In this document: positions 1-9,676 of the stretch, piece after piece | Numbering within the stretch: position 1 is the first letter of the stretch | Layout: every line of letters starts with the position of its first letter | DNA from: Vibrio zhanjiangensis | Lineage (GTDB): Bacteria; Pseudomonadota; Gammaproteobacteria; Enterobacterales; Vibrionaceae | Length of the DNA stretch: 64,000 nucleotides | Assembly: GCF_030161235.1 (NCBI RefSeq) | Contig: NZ_BSPW01000021.1 | Span: 174,264-238,263 of the forward strand | Reading direction: 5' to 3' | The notes under the pieces: model-generated | What the model was told of the DNA's origin: nothing | Databases searched by the model: none | What the model saw: only the letters and a program-made list of their open reading frames with translations | Made by a program: the position numbers and the translations under genes

Positions 1-1483
1 CGATAGGGAGAGCAGTAAACTCTTGCTGGATTTCTACCCCAACTCCCGTTCCCCTTGGGTATCGAACGGCACTCGGCCCCTGATGTTGATGCCCTGTATA
101 CAGCATCTGACGACATTCATTTTCATCGCTTGGCGCCATGATAACCATGTTGGGTATACAGCGCATAAAACTCAAGTCAAATGCACCTTGGTGAGTTTGT
201 CCATCAGCACCGACTAAGCCCGCTCTATCAATTGCAAACATTACAGGCAGATTCATAATCGCGACATCATGAATGAGCTGATCGTAGCCACGTTGTAGGA
301 ATGTCGAGTAAATGGCGACTATCGGATGATTTCCACCTATTGCCATACCCGCCGCTAGAGTGACGGCGTGCTGCTCTGCAATCGCTACATCAAAATATTG
401 TTCTGGGAATTCCTTTGAAAAACGAACCATTCCCGATCCTTCTCGCATGGCTGGAGTGATTGCCATCAACTTGGGATCTTGTGCTGCCATATCACAGAGG
501 AAATCGCCGAAAATATTGGAAAACGTGGCTTGCGTACCCTTAGATTTAGGTAAAGAGGTATGGTTAGGGTCAAACTTGGGAACCGCATGGTAACCTATTG
601 GGTCCTTCTCTGCTTGTTCATAGCCTTTGCCTTTTTTGGTCATGATGTGCAAGAACTGAGGCCCTTTAAGCTCTCGCATGTTGGTTAGGGTTTTGATTAA
701 CTCACAGACGTCATGTCCATCGACAGGTCCGATGTAGTTGAAACCGAGCTCTTCAAATAGAGTTCCCGGTACTACCATTCCTTTGAGATGTTCTTCTGTC
801 CTACGGACGAGTTCTTTGATAGGTGGAAGACCAGAAAGTACTTTCTTGCCACCTTCTCGAATAGAAGTATATAAGCTACCTGAGAGCAATTGTGCCAAAT
901 GGTTGTTAAGTGCACCCACATTTTCGGAGATAGACATTTCATTGTCATTGAGAACAACAAGCATGTCCGAGTGTACATCACCTGCATGATTCATTGCCTC
1001 AAAAGCCATACCAGCTGTAATCGCACCATCACCGATAACACTGACAACTTTGCGATTCTTGGCTTCTTTTTCAGCGCAAATTGCCATACCAAGCGCGGCA
1101 CTGATAGAGGTAGAGGAATGACCGACGGATAAAGTGTCGTATTTGCTTTCTTCGCGCCATGGGAAAGGATGTAGCCCGCCTTTTTGGCGGATACTAGGCA
1201 TTCTATCGCGGCGGCCAGTAAGAATCTTATGCGGGTAAGCTTGATGTCCAACATCCCATACGAGCTGGTCAAATGGAGTATTGTAGACATAATGTAGTGC
1301 AACGGTGAGCTCTACGGTTCCTAGGCCTGATGCGAGGTGTCCGCTTGATTGACTAACAGAATTCAGTAAATAAGTGCGCAATTCGTCACACAGTTTAGGT
1401 AGCACTTCTTTTGGAAGGCTGCGTAATTCATCCGGTGTATTGGCCAGTGCCAAGGTTGGATATTTGGATATATCAAGAGTCAT
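1..1483 (-). CDS. dxs: 1-deoxy-D-xylulose-5-phosphate synthase, 3' part cut off by window edge
   Basis: Thiamine-diphosphate enzyme that joins pyruvate and glyceraldehyde 3-phosphate to make DXP, the first step of the MEP isoprenoid pathway, in the cytoplasm. Reading the minus strand from ATG at 1483 gives about 494 residues without a stop; the family is about 620, so the C-terminal transketolase domain is missing only because the window ends. Visible are the GHSSTSIS stretch, the [15 protein letters not shown] thiamine-binding region, and the downstream pyrimidine-binding domain with [14 protein letters not shown]. It is the last gene of xseB-ispA-dxs, 18 nt after ispA, so isoprenoid genes are co-transcribed. 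Identification is very secure; the C-terminus was not seen. Confidence 0.97.
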   Translation of the reverse strand, partial: MTLDISKYPTLALANTPDELRSLPKEVLPKLCDELRTYLLNSVSQSSGHLASGLGTVELTVALHYVYNTPFDQLVWDVGHQAYPHKILTGRRDRMPSIRQKGGLHPFPWREESKYDTLSVGHSSTSISAALGMAICAEKEAKNRKVVSVIGDGAITAGMAFEAMNHAGDVHSDMLVVLNDNEMSISENVGALNNHLAQLLSGSLYTSIREGGKKVLSGLPPIKELVRRTEEHLKGMVVPGTLFEELGFNYIGPVDGHDVCELIKTLTNMRELKGPQFLHIMTKKGKGYEQAEKDPIGYHAVPKFDPNHTSLPKSKGTQATFSNIFGDFLCDMAAQDPKLMAITPAMREGSGMVRFSKEFPEQYFDVAIAEQHAVTLAAGMAIGGNHPIVAIYSTFLQRGYDQLIHDVAIMNLPVMFAIDRAGLVGADGQTHQGAFDLSFMRCIPNMVIMAPSDENECRQMLYTGHQHQGPSAVRYPRGTGVGVEIQQEFTALPI

Positions 1484-1501
1484 ATATAGGGCGCTTATTG
1501 T

Positions 1502-2386
1502 CTAGTTCTTGCGCTCGATGACATATCGGGCGAACTCTTCGAGTAATTTCGTATTGTATGGGATTGTTTCTAATGCTTGAAGGGCTTCTGTCAAAAGAGT
1601 GTCAGCTTTGTTAACTGCGCCATCCAAACCAAGAAGAGCAGGGTAGGTGCTTTTTTTCAGTGCTTGATCCGAACCTTGAGGTTTACCAAGAGTATCGGTG
1701 TCACCAATTACGTCTAAAATATCGTCTTGAACTTGAAAGGCTAGACCAATGGCATCAGCGTATTGATCTAATTGAGGCAAAATGTCATCACTTTTGCTTC
1801 CTGCTGCAAGAGCGCCTAATCTCACCGCACATTTTAGCAGTGCGCCAGTCTTATTATGATGAATGGTCTCAAGCTCTTCTAGCGATATTCTGCGTCCTTC
1901 TGCCTCGATATCGAGTGCCTGTCCTAAGCACATACCATTTGCTCCAGAAGCTTGTGCTAACACTTTGATCATTTTGATGCGGTTTTGTTCGGCTTCTGAG
2001 CTCAACTTTCCGTCACTAAGAATAGAGAATGCCATTGTTTGAAGGGCATCGCCGGTTAAAATTGCGGTAGCTTCATCAAACTTGATATGACATGTTGGCA
2101 GCCCTCGTCGAAGTGCATCATTGTCCATGGCGGGTAAGTCATCATGGATAAGTGAGTAGGCGTGTATACATTCTACCGCGCAGGCTGGCGTGTCGAGATC
2201 ATCAAGCTGGCATCCAAGCATTTGACCTGTGATATACACGAGAAAAGGTCGAGCTCGTTTACCTCCTAGTACCAAGCCGTAATGCATTGCTTCTATTAAC
2301 GTCTGTCCTGAATGAGGAAATTGGCTAAGCCAGTATTCTAACTGCTGATTATTTCGTTTTTGTAGAGAGGTTAATGCCTCGTGCAT
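1502..2386 (-). CDS. ispA: (2E,6E)-farnesyl diphosphate synthase
   Basis: Prenyltransferase that condenses isopentenyl diphosphate with dimethylallyl and geranyl diphosphate to give farnesyl diphosphate, precursor of quinones and undecaprenyl carrier. The 294 residues have both aspartate-rich metal/diphosphate-binding motifs: HDDLPAMDND in the first third and QVQDDILD in the last third, with the GKRARPFL substrate-binding stretch near residue 43. Length fits the short-chain all-E synthase family. It lies between xseB (23 nt upstream) and dxs (18 nt downstream), the common gammaproteobacterial operon. The ATG at 2386 follows a modest purine-rich site, AGAAGAG. Confidence 0.97.
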   Translation of the reverse strand: MHEALTSLQKRNNQQLEYWLSQFPHSGQTLIEAMHYGLVLGGKRARPFLVYITGQMLGCQLDDLDTPACAVECIHAYSLIHDDLPAMDNDALRRGLPTCHIKFDEATAILTGDALQTMAFSILSDGKLSSEAEQNRIKMIKVLAQASGANGMCLGQALDIEAEGRRISLEELETIHHNKTGALLKCAVRLGALAAGSKSDDILPQLDQYADAIGLAFQVQDDILDVIGDTDTLGKPQGSDQALKKSTYPALLGLDGAVNKADTLLTEALQALETIPYNTKLLEEFARYVIERKN

Positions 2387-2409
2387 AAGAGCAACTCTTC
2401 TGGTTATGA

Positions 2410-2655
2410 TTATTCTGGCTGTGGTGGTGTAAATTTTTCAAGCGGAGCACTATCGTCATTATTGAGTAAGATACTCACTCTTTGTTCAGCATCATTGAGC
2501 TTAGCTTGACCTTCGCGAGCAAGAGTGACACCACGTTCAAACTTTTTCAGCGCATCTTCAAGAGATAAATCCCCTTTTTCAAGATGCTCGACAATCGAAT
2601 CAAGCTCATTTATCGCGGCTTCAAAGGACATGTTTTCAGGTTTCTTACTAGCCAT
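2410..2655 (-). CDS. xseB: Exodeoxyribonuclease VII small subunit
   Basis: Small subunit of exonuclease VII, which with XseA degrades single-stranded DNA to oligonucleotides. The 81-residue protein has the family core: SFEAAINELDSIVEHLEKGDL followed by an amphipathic helix containing SLEDALKKFERGV. Length is typical (about 80). It is the first gene of the xseB-ispA-dxs operon; the promoter should lie in the 264-nt gap that it shares with the divergent pomA, but I could not pick a convincing sigma-70 site there. No unusual residues seen. Confidence 0.95.
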   Translation of the reverse strand: MASKKPENMSFEAAINELDSIVEHLEKGDLSLEDALKKFERGVTLAREGQAKLNDAEQRVSILLNNDDSAPLEKFTPPQPE

Positions 2656-2851
2656 AACACTATCTACATTTGGGAAGATGCACGAAAGTTACATGAGCAG
2701 GTAGTAATGGTCAAATTTAACCAAGGAAAATTGATCGAAAAAGCGACGGTAGGCGTCTATATTGTGGTGATAAGATCGCATCATAAGCAGAGGCTGGTTT
2801 ACTCTGTAACGATAAGAACTATAGTTGTGTGAGAATTGTACCAATAAAAAA

Positions 2852-2878
2852 CTAAAGATCTTAAGATGTTGCCGATAT
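2852..2878 (+). promoter_or_regulatory. Sigma-28 (FliA) promoter of pomAB
   Basis: CTAAAG at 2852-2857 and GCCGATAT at 2871-2878 match the flagellar sigma-28 consensus (TAAA, 15 nt, GCCGATAA), with a spacer of 14 counted from TAAA. The same arrangement, down to the A-tract in front of CTAAAG, precedes the first flagellin gene at 21938. It ends 41 nt before the pomA start, so it should drive pomA-pomB as late flagellar genes. Basis: pattern match by eye. Confidence 0.8.
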
Positions 2879-2919
2879 AATTTACCAGAGGCGTATAAAA
2901 ATAGCATGAGGAGTGCTTT

Positions 2920-3684
2920 GTGGATTTAGCAACGCTGCTAGGGCTTATTGGAGGCTTCGCTTTTGTCATCATGGCGATGATCTTAGGCGGAAGCATCATG
3001 ATGTTTATTGATGTCACCTCTATTCTCATCGTGGTAGGTGGTTCTACCTTCGTTGTGCTGATGAAGTTTACTATGGGGCAATTTTTTGGAGCGGCAAAAA
3101 TTGCTGGTAAAGCATTCATGTTTAAGGTTGATGAACCTGAAGATCTGATTGCCAAAGTTGTTGAAATGGCTGATGCGGCGCGTAAAGGCGGCTTTTTAGC
3201 GCTTGAAGAGATGGAAATTACCAACAACTTCATGCAAAAAGGGATTGATTTACTCGTTGATGGTCATGATGCTGATGTGGTTCGGGCAGCACTGCAAAAA
3301 GATATTGTTCTAACCGATGAACGGCATGAATTTGGTACTGGCGTATTTAGAGCCTTTGGAGACGTTGCCCCTGCAATGGGCATGATAGGGACTCTGGTGG
3401 GCCTAGTGGCTATGCTGTCGAATATGGATGATCCTAAAGCAATAGGACCTGCGATGGCTGTTGCACTACTGACAACGCTCTACGGGGCGATCCTTTCTAA
3501 CATGGTTTTTTTCCCTATCGCAGATAAATTATCACTGCGTCGTGAGCAAGAAAAGCTCAACCGTCGTTTAATCATGGATGGCGTGCTTGCCATTCAAGAT
3601 GGACAGAACCCACGAGTTATTGATGGCTATTTGAAGAATTACCTAAATGAAGGTAAGCGTGTTCTCGATGTAGACTCAGAGTAA
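2920..3684 (+). CDS. pomA: Flagellar motor stator protein PomA (MotA/TolQ/ExbB family)
   Basis: Inner-membrane subunit of the sodium-driven stator that turns the polar flagellum together with PomB. The 254 residues show two N-terminal membrane helices (about 3-25 and 29-50), a cytoplasmic domain with the charged segment ADAARKGGFLALEEMEI that contacts FliG in this family, and two further helices with APAMGMIGTLVGLVAML and AVALLTTLYGAILSNMVFFPIAD. Start is GTG at 2920, preceded by GAGGAG at 2908. A sigma-28 promoter lies upstream and pomB follows after 10 nt. Naming it PomA rather than MotA rests on the Vibrio context and the PomB partner. Confidence 0.95.
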   Translation: MDLATLLGLIGGFAFVIMAMILGGSIMMFIDVTSILIVVGGSTFVVLMKFTMGQFFGAAKIAGKAFMFKVDEPEDLIAKVVEMADAARKGGFLALEEMEITNNFMQKGIDLLVDGHDADVVRAALQKDIVLTDERHEFGTGVFRAFGDVAPAMGMIGTLVGLVAMLSNMDDPKAIGPAMAVALLTTLYGAILSNMVFFPIADKLSLRREQEKLNRRLIMDGVLAIQDGQNPRVIDGYLKNYLNEGKRVLDVDSE

Positions 3685-3694
3685 GGAAACCGCT

Positions 3695-4648
3695 ATGGAT
3701 GATGAAGAAGGTTGTAAATGTCCTCCTCCCGGGTTGCCACTTTGGATGGGAACATTTGCTGACTTGATGTCACTGTTGATGTGCTTCTTTGTACTATTGT
3801 TGTCCTTTTCCGAGATGGATGTATTGAAATTCAAGCAGATCGCCGGTTCGATGAAGTTTGCATTTGGGGTACAAAACCGACTTGAAGTAAAAGATATACC
3901 TAAAGGGACCAGTATTATTGCTCAAGAGTTTCGTCCTGGGCGTCCTGAACCCACGCCTATTGATGTTATCATGCAACAGACAATTGACATCACTCAGCAA
4001 ACTCTAGAATTTCAAGAAGGAGATCAAGACAGAGCAGGCGGCACTCAAAAAGATGAAGGCAAGCAAACTGGCGGCAAATCTCCGGATACTTCAACTCAAG
4101 ATAGCCAGAACGCCGATTCAGAAAGTCAGCAACAACAATCTGCGGAGATGTCCCAAGAGCTTGAAACTCTTATGGAGAGTATAAAGAAAGCGTTGGAACG
4201 AGAAATTGATGAAGGTGCAATTGAAATAGAGAATCTCGGTCAACAGATCGATATTCGGATCAGGGAAAAAGGCGCTTTTCCTCAAGGCTCAGCGTTTCTT
4301 CAACCGAAATTTCGCCCTCTGGTTCGTCAAATCGCCGATCTCGTTAAAGATGTTCCAGGTGTTATTCGGGTCTCGGGTCATACCGATAATCAGCCCATAG
4401 ATTCTGAGCTTTATCGCTCAAATTGGGATTTATCGGCTCAAAGAGCGGTATCGGTTGCTCAAGAGATGGAAAAGGTACGAGGGTTTTCTCATCAACGTCT
4501 TCAAGTGCGAGGCATGGCTGATACTCAACCATTAGGGCCTAATGATACAGAAGCTCAGCGTTCGCGAAATCGTCGCGTCGAAATAAGTATTATGCAAGGG
4601 GAGGCGATGTTGAGCGATGAGGTACCAACTTTACCCAACTCGAATTAA
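3695..4648 (+). CDS. pomB: Flagellar motor stator protein PomB
   Basis: Stator partner of PomA that anchors the complex to peptidoglycan and carries the ion-binding aspartate. One membrane helix covers about residues 16-38 and contains Asp23 in TFADLMSLLMCFF, the counterpart of the essential Asp of PomB/MotB proteins. A long linker (residues about 95-165) is rich in Q, D, S and G. The C-terminal OmpA-like domain has GHTDNQPIDSELYRSNWDLS and the RSRNRRVEI signature. Total 317 residues, as in Vibrio PomB. It is 10 nt downstream of pomA and followed by a strong terminator. Confidence 0.96.
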   Translation: MDDEEGCKCPPPGLPLWMGTFADLMSLLMCFFVLLLSFSEMDVLKFKQIAGSMKFAFGVQNRLEVKDIPKGTSIIAQEFRPGRPEPTPIDVIMQQTIDITQQTLEFQEGDQDRAGGTQKDEGKQTGGKSPDTSTQDSQNADSESQQQQSAEMSQELETLMESIKKALEREIDEGAIEIENLGQQIDIRIREKGAFPQGSAFLQPKFRPLVRQIADLVKDVPGVIRVSGHTDNQPIDSELYRSNWDLSAQRAVSVAQEMEKVRGFSHQRLQVRGMADTQPLGPNDTEAQRSRNRRVEISIMQGEAMLSDEVPTLPNSN

Positions 4649-4653
4649 ATAGC

Positions 4654-4681
4654 AAGGCGAGTCAAAGGCTCGCCTTTTTTA
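4654..4681 (+). terminator. Rho-independent terminator of pomAB
   Basis: Inverted repeat AAGGCGAG (4654-4661) and CTCGCCTT (4669-4676), loop of 7, running into a T-tract that ends near 4681. It sits 5 nt after the pomB stop codon and before thiI, so it should end the pomAB transcript. Confidence 0.9.
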
Positions 4682-4794
4682 TGGTCTTTGGTTCATGTAT
4701 AATCTTGCGCCTTTAGAGTCTAGATCTCGCAGAATTATATTGAGATATTTGTAAACACTCTGATTAGCGAAACTGTTGAGTTGTGAAGTGAACT

Positions 4795-6243
4795 ATGAAA
4801 TTTATCGTTAAGCCCCATCCAGAAATTTTTGTTAAAAGTGAATCGGTGCGTAAGCGCTTCACAAAGATTCTTGAATGTAATATTCGCAATATAATAAAGA
4901 GTCGCACTGAATCTGTCGCTGTGTTTAACCGCCGCGATCATATTGAAGTTACCTCAGAATCGGATCGTTATTACAAAGAGACGGTTGAAATTCTTACCCA
5001 TACTCCGGGTATCCACCATGTTTTAGAAGTTAAGCAATCCGACTTTACCGATTTACATGACATATATGAGCAGGTCTTAGAACTCAATCGATCTCACATC
5101 GAAGGCAAAACTTTCGTTGTTCGAGCCAAGCGTCGTGGCAAACATGACTTTACGTCGATTGAACTGGAACGTTATGTTGGTGGTGGACTCAATCAGGCAG
5201 TTGAAAGTGCAAAGGTCAAACTTCATAACCCTGACGTTACGATAAAAGTAGAAGTAGCGGGTGATAAACTCAATCATGTCATTGCTCGTCATAAAGGCTT
5301 AGGGGGATTCCCATTAGGCACTCAGGAAGATGTACTGAGCTTGATTTCAGGTGGATTTGATTCTGGTGTATCGAGCTACCTTCATATTAAGCGTGGCTCA
5401 AAGGTGCACTACTGCTTCTTTAATTTAGGTGGGCCTGCACATGAAATTGGGGTGAAGCAAGTTTCACACTATTTATGGAACAAATACGGTTCCTCTGCCA
5501 AAGTGCGTTTTATCTCCGTGGATTTTGAGCCCGTTGTGGCAGAAATTCTAGAGAAAGTAGATGACGGTCAAATGGGGGTTATCCTTAAGCGCATGTTTAT
5601 GCGTGCTGCGGGTATGATTGCAGACAAATTTGGGATTCAAGCTTTGGTAACTGGTGAAGCTCTTGGCCAGGTATCCAGTCAAACACTGACTAACCTTCGT
5701 CATATCGATACGGTGACTGATACCTTAATTTTGCGTCCACTAATTAATTGGGATAAAGAAGATATTATCGATCTGGCACGTGAAATTGGTACCGAAGATT
5801 TTGCCAAAACTATGCCGGAGTATTGTGGCGTCATTTCTAAGAAGCCAACAGTCAAAGCCGTGAAAGAAAAGCTCGAAGTAGAAGAAGCAAAGTTTGATTT
5901 TGATATTCTGAATCAAGTCGTCCTGAATGCTCGCCAGATGGATATCCGTGATATTGCTAAAGAAGCTCAGGAGGCGGCGCCTGAAGTAGAGTTAGTTCAA
6001 GCAGTTGAACAGCATGCAATAGTGCTTGATATTCGTAGCCCAGAGGAAGAAGAGGACAACCCACTTGAGATAGAGGGCGTTGATGTTGTACACCTACCTT
6101 TCTACAAACTGGGTACTCAATTTGGTGATTTGGACCAAAGCAAAACCTACTTACTTTATTGTGATCGCGGCGTCATGAGTCGATTGCAAGCTTTGTACCT
6201 TCAAGATCAAGGGTTTACTAACATTAAGGTCTATCGTCCTTAG
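4795..6243 (+). CDS. thiI: tRNA 4-thiouridine synthase ThiI with rhodanese domain
   Basis: Transfers sulfur from IscS to uridine-8 of tRNA and supplies sulfur for the thiazole of thiamine. The 482 residues have an N-terminal ferredoxin-like/THUMP region (about 1-170), a PP-loop ATPase domain with SGGFDS at 185-190, and a C-terminal rhodanese domain. Cys344 (in MPEYCGV) and the rhodanese Cys456 (in [11 protein letters not shown]) are both present at the positions known for the E. coli enzyme, so persulfide relay should work. It is monocistronic between pomAB and the gcvB/gcvA region. Two weak hairpins follow (about 6262-6287 and 6303-6328), but no clean terminator was seen. Confidence 0.97.
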   Translation: MKFIVKPHPEIFVKSESVRKRFTKILECNIRNIIKSRTESVAVFNRRDHIEVTSESDRYYKETVEILTHTPGIHHVLEVKQSDFTDLHDIYEQVLELNRSHIEGKTFVVRAKRRGKHDFTSIELERYVGGGLNQAVESAKVKLHNPDVTIKVEVAGDKLNHVIARHKGLGGFPLGTQEDVLSLISGGFDSGVSSYLHIKRGSKVHYCFFNLGGPAHEIGVKQVSHYLWNKYGSSAKVRFISVDFEPVVAEILEKVDDGQMGVILKRMFMRAAGMIADKFGIQALVTGEALGQVSSQTLTNLRHIDTVTDTLILRPLINWDKEDIIDLAREIGTEDFAKTMPEYCGVISKKPTVKAVKEKLEVEEAKFDFDILNQVVLNARQMDIRDIAKEAQEAAPEVELVQAVEQHAIVLDIRSPEEEEDNPLEIEGVDVVHLPFYKLGTQFGDLDQSKTYLLYCDRGVMSRLQALYLQDQGFTNIKVYRP

Positions 6244-6350
6244 TCATTAGCACTATCTTAGGCGCTGCTTGTCCACCATGTCAGCGCTCTTGCCTCATCG
6301 TTGATGCTGAGTTTTCTATGTCAGCATTTGCTTATCCTCATTTGAGAAAT

Positions 6351-6558
6351 AAAAAAACACCGCCCTAGGGCGGTGCTAAACAATTTGACAGACAGGTCAA
6401 AAAATAAATACAGGAAGTATCGCTTCGACTCCAGTTAGAGAATCGAAACTTGGTAGAAATCTACCTAACTCGAAATACGAGTTTGCAAACACAACATCGC
6501 AGCAATATGCCAATTCATTCCCAGCAGGAATAAAGCCGTTCTGGTTCTCGCTGCAGGA
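6351..6558 (-). ncRNA. gcvB: GcvB small regulatory RNA
   Basis: Hfq-dependent small RNA that represses many amino-acid and peptide transport mRNAs. On the minus strand this stretch has the blocks I recognise from E. coli GcvB in the same order: CTTCCTG near the 5' end, the GU-rich seed TGCGATGTTGTGTTTGCAAA (complement of 6484-6503), ACTTCCTGTA, GACCTGTCTGTC, and a terminal hairpin (6358-6375, CACCGCCC/GGGCGGTG) followed by seven U. About 208 nt, close to the E. coli length. It is divergent from gcvA, as in E. coli. The 5' end is approximate (6555-6560). No coding potential seen. Confidence 0.92.
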
Positions 6559-6561
6559 AGA

Positions 6562-6590
6562 AATATAGAATTTCTCTAGCCTCTAAGCAA
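6562..6590 (-). promoter_or_regulatory. Sigma-70 promoter of gcvB
   Basis: On the minus strand TTGCTT (complement of 6585-6590) and TATATT (complement of 6562-6567) are separated by exactly 17 nt. The position agrees with the GcvB 5' end predicted from similarity. GcvA binding sites are expected in the 6591-6647 stretch by analogy with E. coli, but I did not identify one. Confidence 0.7.
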
Positions 6591-6647
6591 TGGACATTTT
6601 ATAATGTTTCAGATAAGAAAAACTAATCCAACTTGGAGCCAACTGAC

Positions 6648-7556
6648 ATGTCAAGAAGATTGCCCCCCTTAAACTCTCTTAAAGTGTTTGAGGCTGCTGC
6701 TCGCCACTTGAGCTTTACTCGATCAGCTGAAGAGTTATTTGTGACTCAGGCTGCAGTAAGCCATCAGATAAAGGCATTGGAAGAGTATTTAGGCCTAAAA
6801 TTATTTAGGCGACGCAATCGTTCCCTACTACTGACTGAGGAAGGACAAAGCTATTTTCTCGACATTAAAGATATTTTTACGTTACTCGCTGAGGCGACAG
6901 ATAAAGTACTAGAACGCAGTGAAAAGGGAGCGTTAACGATCAGTTTACCTCCTAGTTTTGCCATTCAGTGGTTGGTTCCTCGTCTGGCTGACTTTAACCA
7001 GCAAGAACCGGACATTGATGTTCGTATCAAAGCGGTCGACATGGATGAAGGGTCTCTAACCGATGACGTGGATGTGGCGATTTATTACGGGCGAGGTAAT
7101 TGGCCAGGCCTTAGAGCTGATAAATTGTATCAAGAGTTCTTAATCCCCCTTTGCTCACCTTCTCTGCTTCTTGGAAACAAGTCATTGGAAACGTTAAGTG
7201 ACTTAAAGCAGCATACTCTATTGCATGATACGTCGCGCAAAGATTGGAAACAGTTTGTCAAAGAATACGACATTGAAGGGATTAACGTTAATCATGGTCC
7301 AATTTTTAGTCATTCGACTATGGTTCTCCAAGCTGCCGCGCATGGTCAGGGAGTTGCACTAGGAAATAATGTTCTTGCACAGCCAGAAATGGAGGCTGGC
7401 CGCTTGATTGCGCCTTTTGATCAGGTTTTGGTTTCGAAGAATGCGTTTTACGTGGTGTGCCATGAAAAGCAGGCTGATATGGGACGAATTGCCACGTTTC
7501 GAGATTGGATGCTAGCGAAAGCGCAAAGTGAGCAAGAGGAGTTGTTGGATGAATGA
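6648..7556 (+). CDS. gcvA: LysR-type regulator of the glycine cleavage system, GcvA
   Basis: DNA-binding regulator of the gcv operon and activator of gcvB. The 302 residues begin MSRRLPPLNSLKVFEAAARH and continue with a LysR helix-turn-helix (about 8-65, TRSAEELFVTQAAVSHQIK) and a periplasmic-binding-like effector domain. It reads almost line by line like E. coli GcvA, including DVDVAIYYGRGNWPGLRA. I chose ATG 6648 over an in-frame TTG at 6633 because TTGGAG at 6633-6638 is the ribosome site at good spacing. The stop overlaps the next gene by 8 nt. The divergent gcvB confirms identity. Confidence 0.96.
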   Translation: MSRRLPPLNSLKVFEAAARHLSFTRSAEELFVTQAAVSHQIKALEEYLGLKLFRRRNRSLLLTEEGQSYFLDIKDIFTLLAEATDKVLERSEKGALTISLPPSFAIQWLVPRLADFNQQEPDIDVRIKAVDMDEGSLTDDVDVAIYYGRGNWPGLRADKLYQEFLIPLCSPSLLLGNKSLETLSDLKQHTLLHDTSRKDWKQFVKEYDIEGINVNHGPIFSHSTMVLQAAAHGQGVALGNNVLAQPEMEAGRLIAPFDQVLVSKNAFYVVCHEKQADMGRIATFRDWMLAKAQSEQEELLDE

Positions 7557-8172
7557 TGTGTTGATTGATGGTGACCCAAATAGCCCTTTGTTTATTTTTG
7601 CTCATGGTGCAGGTGCGGGGATGGAACATGATTTTATGGTTAAAGTCACTAAGGAATTGGTACATAGAGGTATTCAAGTGGTACGCTTTAACTTTCCGTA
7701 CATGGTAAAGCGGTCTTGTGACGGTAAGCGCCGCCCACCAGATAGAGCACCTAAGCTATTGGAAGCGTTTCGAGATGTGATTAATCAGTTTGCCGACAAG
7801 CCTGTTGTCATTGGGGGTAAATCGATGGGAGGAAGAATGGCAAGTCTTTTAGCCTCAGATAATTTAGTGGCAGGAGTCGCCTGTCTAGGCTTTCCATTTC
7901 ATCCACCGGGTAAGCCAGAAAATTACAAAGGGGAGCATTTGGCGACGCTGGAGAAACCTTGTTTAATTGTTCAAGGTGAAAGAGATACCTTCGGCAGGCG
8001 TGAGGAATGTACGGGTTTTAAATTTTCTCAGCGAGTGGATATCCAGTTTATTGCCGATGGTGACCATAGTTTCAAGCCCCGAAAAAGCTCAGGACACAGT
8101 GAAGCTGAAAATATTACTGCCGCGGCGCAATATTTAGCTGACTTTATTTCGGGGGTATACAATGAAGGCTAA
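7549..8172 (+). CDS. Alpha/beta hydrolase, KANL3/Tex30-like family
   Basis: Predicted cytoplasmic alpha/beta-hydrolase of 207 residues with unknown substrate. Visible are an oxyanion-hole type HGAGAGMEHDFM near residue 20, the nucleophile elbow GGKSMGGRMAS (Ser about residue 95), an aspartate in VQGERDTFGRREE and a terminal histidine in DGDHSFKPRK, so the Ser-Asp-His triad looks complete. The proline- and arginine-rich KRRPPDRAPKLL is typical of this subgroup. Start ATG 7549 lies inside the gcvA end and follows AGAGGAG. It overlaps the downstream DUF423 gene by 11 nt, so the four genes gcvA to rlmM look like one transcript. Confidence 0.85.
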   Translation: MNDVLIDGDPNSPLFIFAHGAGAGMEHDFMVKVTKELVHRGIQVVRFNFPYMVKRSCDGKRRPPDRAPKLLEAFRDVINQFADKPVVIGGKSMGGRMASLLASDNLVAGVACLGFPFHPPGKPENYKGEHLATLEKPCLIVQGERDTFGRREECTGFKFSQRVDIQFIADGDHSFKPRKSSGHSEAENITAAAQYLADFISGVYNEG

Positions 8173-8560
8173 ATCCATACTTTGTTTTGGTGGGGTATTG
8201 GCGGGGCTTGGTGTTGCTTTAGGCGCATTCGCTGCCCATGGTCTCAAAAAAGTATTACCTACGCAGATGCTTGATGTTTTTCACACTGGTGTTCAATATC
8301 AATTTATTCATGCTCTCGCGCTCCTAATCTGTGGCATTTTGCTGACTTTGGAGCTTGCAGAGAAACCACAAAAATATTTCGCCCTTGCTGCTAATTGTTT
8401 TATTATCGGCATCTTTTGTTTTAGTGGCAGTCTTTACGCTTTGGCATTGACTGGGGTGAGATGGTTCGGACCGGTTACTCCAATTGGCGGTTTCGCTTTT
8501 ATGCTGGGTTGGGGGCTGTTTGTATTCGCAGCCATGCAGATTAAAAAGGTAAATCAGTGA
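8162..8560 (+). CDS. DUF423 family inner-membrane protein (YgdD-like)
   Basis: Small integral membrane protein of 132 residues with four predicted helices (about 5-25, 45-62, 72-92 and 105-125). The N-terminal [20 protein letters not shown] is the family hallmark. Its molecular function is not known. In E. coli the homologue ygdD also lies between gcvA and rlmM, so the order is conserved. It overlaps the hydrolase gene by 11 nt and rlmM by 4 nt, which suggests translational coupling. Confidence 0.92.
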   Translation: MKAKSILCFGGVLAGLGVALGAFAAHGLKKVLPTQMLDVFHTGVQYQFIHALALLICGILLTLELAEKPQKYFALAANCFIIGIFCFSGSLYALALTGVRWFGPVTPIGGFAFMLGWGLFVFAAMQIKKVNQ

Positions 8561-9648
8561 AACATTTAATGCTCTATTGTCGCTCCGGTTTTGAGAAGGA
8601 GTGTGCTGGAGAAATTCAGGATCGCGCCACTCAGATTGAAGTGTTTGGTTTCCCTCGCTTAAAAAATAATACTGGTTACGTACTTTTTGAGTGCTACCAA
8701 TCTGGTGATACAGAGCGCCTCTTAAAAGAGCTTGATTTTAAGTCTCTGATCTTTGCTCGTCAGATGTTTGTCGTTGCTACTGAGATTAAAGATCTTCCCC
8801 GTGAGGACCGTATTTCGCCCATTTTAGCCAGCTTGTCTGAGATCGCTGGTTTTCCCAAGTGTGGTGACATACGTATTGAAACGCCAGATACGAATGAAGC
8901 CAAAGAGTTGCTCAAATTTTGTCGAAAATTCACAGTACCTATGCGCCAAGCTATGCGTGCTACAGGGCTTTTATTTGCCAAAGATAGTCCTAAAAAGCCT
9001 GTCTTACACCTCTGCTTTGTAGCATCAGGGCACTGTTTTATTGGTTATTCGCTCCCTAATAATAATTCACCCTTTTTTATGGGGATACCACGTCTTAAAT
9101 TCCCGTCAGATGCACCAAGCCGCTCAACCTTAAAGCTTGAGGAAGCATTTCATGTTTTTATTCCTCGTGACGAGTGGGATGAGCGTTTGGCTCCGGGAAT
9201 GTGGGGTGTTGATCTGGGGGCGTGTCCCGGCGGCTGGACTTATCAGCTGGTCAAGCGTTCAATGTTTGTTCACGCAGTGGATAACGGTATGATGGCGGAT
9301 AGTTTGATGGAAACAGGTCAAGTTAAACATCATCAAGAAGATGGGTTTAAGTTTGAGCCGGCGCGTAAAAATGTTACTTGGTTAATATGTGATATGGTGG
9401 AAAAGCCTTCTAGAGTCGCTCAGTTAATGGGCGAGTGGCTCATTTCGGGATGGGCAAAAGAAGCGATTTTTAACCTCAAATTACCGATGAAAGGCCGCTA
9501 TGATGAAGTTTTAGAGGACATTGAAAATCTCAAATACTTCCTGATTGAGAATAAAGTTAAGTTTAAGCTTCAAGCCAAGCACTTATACCATGATAGAGAA
9601 GAAATTACGGTACATGTACAGTGCCTTTCAAACATTTCACCTCGCTAA
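8557..9648 (+). CDS. rlmM: 23S rRNA (cytidine-2498-2'-O)-methyltransferase RlmM
   Basis: Methylates the ribose of C2498 in 23S rRNA using S-adenosylmethionine. The 363 residues contain an N-terminal THUMP-like region and a C-terminal Rossmann methyltransferase domain. [17 protein letters not shown] (about residue 218) is the SAM-binding motif, with [12 protein letters not shown] carrying a catalytic lysine of the RrmJ-like K-D-K-E set. The ATG overlaps the DUF423 stop by 4 nt. It ends convergent with xni, with only 28 nt between them. Confidence 0.95.
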   Translation: MKHLMLYCRSGFEKECAGEIQDRATQIEVFGFPRLKNNTGYVLFECYQSGDTERLLKELDFKSLIFARQMFVVATEIKDLPREDRISPILASLSEIAGFPKCGDIRIETPDTNEAKELLKFCRKFTVPMRQAMRATGLLFAKDSPKKPVLHLCFVASGHCFIGYSLPNNNSPFFMGIPRLKFPSDAPSRSTLKLEEAFHVFIPRDEWDERLAPGMWGVDLGACPGGWTYQLVKRSMFVHAVDNGMMADSLMETGQVKHHQEDGFKFEPARKNVTWLICDMVEKPSRVAQLMGEWLISGWAKEAIFNLKLPMKGRYDEVLEDIENLKYFLIENKVKFKLQAKHLYHDREEITVHVQCLSNISPR

Positions 9649-9676
9649 AAATAGAGTGTGGCTGGTGGAGGAATCT

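Noticed and set aside
2799..3233. 144-codon open frame on the minus strand
   Set aside because: Overlaps the start and first third of pomA, for which coding evidence is strong; no ribosome site.
6303..6328. Hairpins after thiI as a strong terminator
   Set aside because: The stems are short and have no T-tract; the clear terminator at 6358-6375 has its T-tract on the minus strand and belongs to gcvB.
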